In this document: in pieces, positions 7,193-9,210 of the stretch
Numbering within the stretch: the first letter of the stretch is position 1
How the letters are laid out: each line of letters starts with the position of its first letter
Assembly: GCA_024642025.1 (NCBI GenBank)
Contig: JAHEBY010000077.1
Span: 1 to 9,210, forward strand
Direction of reading: 5' to 3'
DNA: 9,210 nucleotides
Source: Comamonadaceae bacterium
Lineage (GTDB): Bacteria; Pseudomonadota; Gammaproteobacteria; Burkholderiales; Burkholderiaceae_C
Notes under the pieces: model-generated
What the model was told of the DNA's origin: nothing
The model's database searches: none
The model's input: the letters and a program-made list of their open reading frames with translations, nothing else
Program-made: the position numbers and the translations under genes

Positions 7193-7636
7193 GTGCGTAC
7201 ATTATTGCTTGCCCTCATGATTGCCCTTCTGCCGTTGCGCGGGTGGGCGGGGGAGATTATGGCCACGCAAATGGGCGCCGAGGCTTTGCACTCGCCTAAA
7301 ACTTTGACAGCCAGTTCGAAGGCAATTGCTACTACTTATATAGCTAATGGCGCAATTTCCACGGGGGCTGAAGGCCAATTTGACCATGAAACCATGGCTG
7401 TGGCTGTTGCAACCACTGTGGATTGCCCAGAACACGCCAGGCCCGCAGCCCAGGGATCGTTGAGCCCGACCAAGTGCCACGACTGCTCCATTTGCCAAGC
7501 TTGGCATGTCGTGGCCCTTGAACTTGTACCGCTGGCCGATGGTCTGGCCCCACTTTTACGGCAACAGCCCACCTTTACGCCAGCCAGCTTCACCAGTGCA
7601 GAGCGCACATTGGGCGTGAAGCCACCCATTTCCTGA
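7193..7636 (+). CDS. Small exported Cys/His-rich protein, DUF2946-like, metal-efflux associated
   Basis: This predicted exported protein has 147 residues from the GTG at 7193. The N-terminus (VRTLLLALMIALLPLRGWAG) is a signal peptide or membrane anchor of the style seen in DUF2946 proteins. A metal-binding-like cluster follows, KCHDCSICQAWH (94-105), with C95, C98, C101, H96 and H105, plus C78 upstream. The C-terminus ends in KPPIS, which I also associate with this group. Such small proteins often precede CzcC/CusC-type genes in Burkholderiales, suggesting a role in metal sensing, binding or delivery, but this is inferred from family and context. Start choice is uncertain: a TTG at 7172 would give 154 residues and overlap the divergent ATG by one base, and no ribosome site stands before either. 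Residues about 44-66 look unrelated to the rest and may derive from a repeat. Confidence 0.7.
   Translation: MRTLLLALMIALLPLRGWAGEIMATQMGAEALHSPKTLTASSKAIATTYIANGAISTGAEGQFDHETMAVAVATTVDCPEHARPAAQGSLSPTKCHDCSICQAWHVVALELVPLADGLAPLLRQQPTFTPASFTSAERTLGVKPPIS
7323..7388. repeat. Segment resembling a Comamonadaceae dispersed intergenic repeat, inside the DUF2946-like gene
   Basis: The stretch contains TATATAGCTAATGGCGC, then CCACGGGGGCTGAAGGCC, then AATTTGACC. From memory, this resembles short dispersed repeats found between genes in Acidovorax, Polaromonas and Rhodoferax genomes (AGCT...GCGC...CCACGGGGGCT...GGCCAATTTGACC style). It falls between the signal peptide and the cysteine cluster of the small gene and is translated without breaking the frame. 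The identification is by recollection only and needs a genome-wide count. Confidence 0.3.
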
Positions 7637-7657
7637 ACCTCCCAGCCTTAGTTCGCC

Positions 7658-7686
7658 TGCAAATCGGCCAATTCGGCTGAATTGCA
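7658..7686 (+). other. Intercistronic hairpin between the DUF2946-like gene and the 108-residue gene
   Basis: TGCAAATCGGCC (7658-7669) pairs with GGCTGAATTGCA (7675-7686) around the 5-nt loop AATTC. Eleven of twelve positions pair, including one G-U wobble, with a single A-A mismatch. It sits 22 bp after the upstream stop and 61 bp before the downstream ATG in a 111-bp gap. No T-run follows, so it looks more like an mRNA processing or stability element than an intrinsic terminator. An alternative small fold, AATTC-GGCT-GAATT (7670-7683), competes with it. Confidence 0.5.
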
Positions 7687-7747
7687 CGCATCCCACCGCA
7701 CCGCGTGAACACCACAGCCGGTGCAACCCCCAGTTCAGGAGTACACG

Positions 7748-8074
7748 ATGAGTTATTTGCCTTGGCTGACCGGCATAAGCGCCCTTGCCCCCCTATGCGT
7801 GCTGGCGCAATCTGTCCCTTTTGACCGCACTCCACAGGGTGGTGGCGTGATCTATGAATCGGTCTTTGCCAACAGCCCCCGGGGCGTGGAAAAAGGCGCC
7901 ACCGACTGGCGTGCTGCAAACGACGCAGTCGGTCAGTTTCGCAGAGGTCACATGGATGTGCTGAAGTGGGAGGCAGCCCAAGCCCCACTTCAATCCGAAC
8001 ACGCGGCGCCTGAGGCCACCCAGAGCTCGGGATCGTCAACAACGGGTTCCCCGGAACCTGTGAACCCGCGTTAG
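7748..8074 (+). CDS. Small exported protein of unknown function in a metal-efflux context
   Basis: This 108-residue protein starts at the ATG at 7748, which has a strong AGGAG six bases upstream; an in-frame ATG at 7721 lacks such a site. Residues 1-20 form a hydrophobic export-like segment ending VLA-QS, unusual in having no positive charge before the hydrophobic core. The mature part holds a short conserved-looking core, GVIYESVFANSP (33-44) then TDWRAANDAVGQ (52-63), followed by KWEAAQ and a Ser/Thr/Glu/Pro-rich, probably disordered tail from about residue 80. Small proteins with a YxSxF...W+xAND pattern occur between DUF2946-like and TolC-type genes in Burkholderiales metal-efflux loci; this is recalled, not searched. 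No cysteine remains in the mature part. Its stop overlaps the ribosome site of the next gene, indicating translational coupling. The function is not known. Confidence 0.75.
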   Translation: MSYLPWLTGISALAPLCVLAQSVPFDRTPQGGGVIYESVFANSPRGVEKGATDWRAANDAVGQFRRGHMDVLKWEAAQAPLQSEHAAPEATQSSGSSTTGSPEPVNPR

Positions 8075-8086
8075 GGATCTAAACAC

Positions 8087-9210
8087 ATGTCAAACACCCA
8101 TTTCAAAATATCGGCACAGTCGCCTTCTATACACGTTGCAACACTTTGTTTGCTGACATCGCTTCTTGCGATCACGGGATGTGCAACACTGTCGCCGGAC
8201 GGTAATACCGCCGACATTCAGCAGCTGACGAGCGGCAAGACTGCTGGTGGTGACTTCAATCTGATGCCGGTCAACGGACCCGATGCCAACGCTCAGGAAG
8301 TCGTCGCAAAGCTGCTCTTGGCGCCATTGTCCGAGCATGAGGCCGTGCAAATCGCGCTCCTCAACAGCCCGTCCCTGCAGGCATCTTTGTCCACTCTGGG
8401 TATCAGCGACGCACAGCGCGTGCAAGCAGGCCGCCCGCCCAACCCGCACCTCACCCTTGCGCGGCTGCGTGAAGGTGAGGCGGTCGACATTGAGCGGATG
8501 CTCACTTTCAATGTGGTGGGCTTGATCACGCTACCCTGGAAGGCCGAATGGGCCAGTCAGCAGCACGAGCTGGCGAAACTTCAAGCAGCTCAAGATGTGA
8601 TCGCACTGGCCGCAAACACGCGCAAAGCATGGATCACCGCCGTAGCGGCCCAGCAAACCGCCGCCTATATGAGCGATGTGCGAGACGCAGCAGAGGCTGG
8701 CGGCGAGCTGGCCCGCCGTATGGCGCGTATCGGCAACTGGAGCAAACTCAGGCAGGCCAAAGAGCAACTCAAACTTGCCGAAGCCAATGCCCAACTCGCG
8801 CGGGCGCAACAGGTGGCGCATGCAGAACGCGAAAAGCTCACACGCCTGATGGGCCTCACCGGTGAGCAAGCCCGGTTTACCTTGAGGGACAGACTTCCAG
8901 ACTTGCCCAAAAATCCCGAAGTCATGCCTGATGTGGAAGCGCGAGCGCTGCAGCAGCGGCTGGATGTGAAATCGGCCCGCGCTGAATCGGGCTATGTCGC
9001 GCGCCAGCTTGGACTGACACAGGCTGTGGGTTACCTCGATGGCCTGACACTCAGCGCCATCCACAACACCCGGTTTGACAATGCGCAAGGCATCCGCGAT
9101 ACAACTCGTGGATTCGAAGTGGAGTTGCCGCTGCCCCTATTTGACTGGGGAGGCGCACGCAACGCACATGCCAAGGGCCTTTATATGCAGTCTGTGGCTC
9201 GCGTGCGCGA
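8087..9210 (+). CDS. TolC/CzcC-family outer-membrane efflux lipoprotein (3' partial)
   Basis: This is the outer-membrane channel subunit of a tripartite efflux pump, most likely a heavy-metal RND system. The ATG at 8087 is preceded by AGGGA nine bases upstream, overlapping the previous stop. The N-terminus has a hydrophobic signal ending in the lipobox ITGC with C32 as the lipid-attachment site, so the protein is probably a lipoprotein like CusC/OprM. The first outer-membrane-factor repeat is seen in SEHEAVQIALLNSPSLQASL (82-101), then GISDAQRVQAGRPPNPHLTL. Long Ala/Gln/Glu/Arg-rich helices at about 153-255 form the coiled alpha-barrel. The second repeat contains the family signature ELPLPLFDWGGARNA (346-360). 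About 374 codons are visible; roughly 70-100 C-terminal residues are expected past the right edge. The metal (copper, zinc, cobalt, cadmium) cannot be decided from this subunit; adaptor and RND genes should follow. Confidence 0.88.
   Translation, partial: MSNTHFKISAQSPSIHVATLCLLTSLLAITGCATLSPDGNTADIQQLTSGKTAGGDFNLMPVNGPDANAQEVVAKLLLAPLSEHEAVQIALLNSPSLQASLSTLGISDAQRVQAGRPPNPHLTLARLREGEAVDIERMLTFNVVGLITLPWKAEWASQQHELAKLQAAQDVIALAANTRKAWITAVAAQQTAAYMSDVRDAAEAGGELARRMARIGNWSKLRQAKEQLKLAEANAQLARAQQVAHAEREKLTRLMGLTGEQARFTLRDRLPDLPKNPEVMPDVEARALQQRLDVKSARAESGYVARQLGLTQAVGYLDGLTLSAIHNTRFDNAQGIRDTTRGFEVELPLPLFDWGGARNAHAKGLYMQSVARVR

Noticed and set aside
7721..7747. Upstream ATG for the 108-residue protein
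   Set aside because: It would add nine residues before the hydrophobic export segment and lacks a ribosome site, whereas the ATG at 7748 has AGGAG at ideal spacing.
7590..8042. 150-residue open frame on the minus strand
   Set aside because: It overlaps the small exported protein that has a strong ribosome site and the intercistronic hairpin; the composition is frame-shadow-like.
8531..9088. 185-residue open frame on the minus strand
   Set aside because: It lies wholly antisense to the clear TolC-family coding sequence, has no recognisable domain, and is explained by codon composition of the real gene.
1..9210. CRISPR arrays, tRNA or rRNA genes, insertion sequences, phage genes
   Set aside because: No regularly spaced repeats, no cloverleaf-like or ribosomal sequence, and no transposase or integrase motifs were seen on either strand.

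Overview
The window reads as chromosomal DNA of a betaproteobacterium, most likely order Burkholderiales and family Comamonadaceae (Polaromonas/Rhodoferax-like). This rests on the moderately high G+C, the protein sequence style, and a gene set common in that group. It is inferred from reading the sequence, not from a database match.

Positions 1-4206 (+) hold a nearly complete general L-amino-acid ABC importer operon of the polar amino acid family, aapJ-aapQ-aapM-aapP (bztABCD type). It encodes a periplasmic binding protein (5' end outside the window), two membrane permeases and an ATPase. A strong hairpin with a U-run lies between aapJ and aapQ. It probably works as a partial terminator that keeps the binding protein in excess over the membrane parts.

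Positions 4207-6303 (-) begin with a short convergent gap carrying a perfect 8-bp hairpin. Next comes a bactofilin (cytoskeletal polymer) with a long disordered N-terminal tail, then a 120-bp gap.

Positions 5011-7172 (-) carry a two-gene unit: an exported creatininase-family protein, transcribed first, and an exported YncE-like beta-propeller. The creatininase homologue lacks some of the usual metal ligands, so its reaction cannot be named.

Positions 7172-9210 (+) start a divergent unit: a small exported Cys/His-rich protein of DUF2946 type, a small exported protein of 108 residues, and a lipoprotein outer-membrane factor of the TolC/CzcC family that runs off the right edge. This order is typical of the start of a heavy-metal RND efflux operon; the periplasmic adaptor and RND pump would be expected just past position 9210. 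The two divergent units have almost no space between them, so their promoters must lie inside each other's 5' coding region.

Most of the window is ordinary. The parts most worth a second look are the divergent creatininase/beta-propeller versus metal-efflux arrangement, the altered metal site of the creatininase homologue, a repeat-like segment embedded in the DUF2946-type gene, and a well-formed intercistronic hairpin after it.
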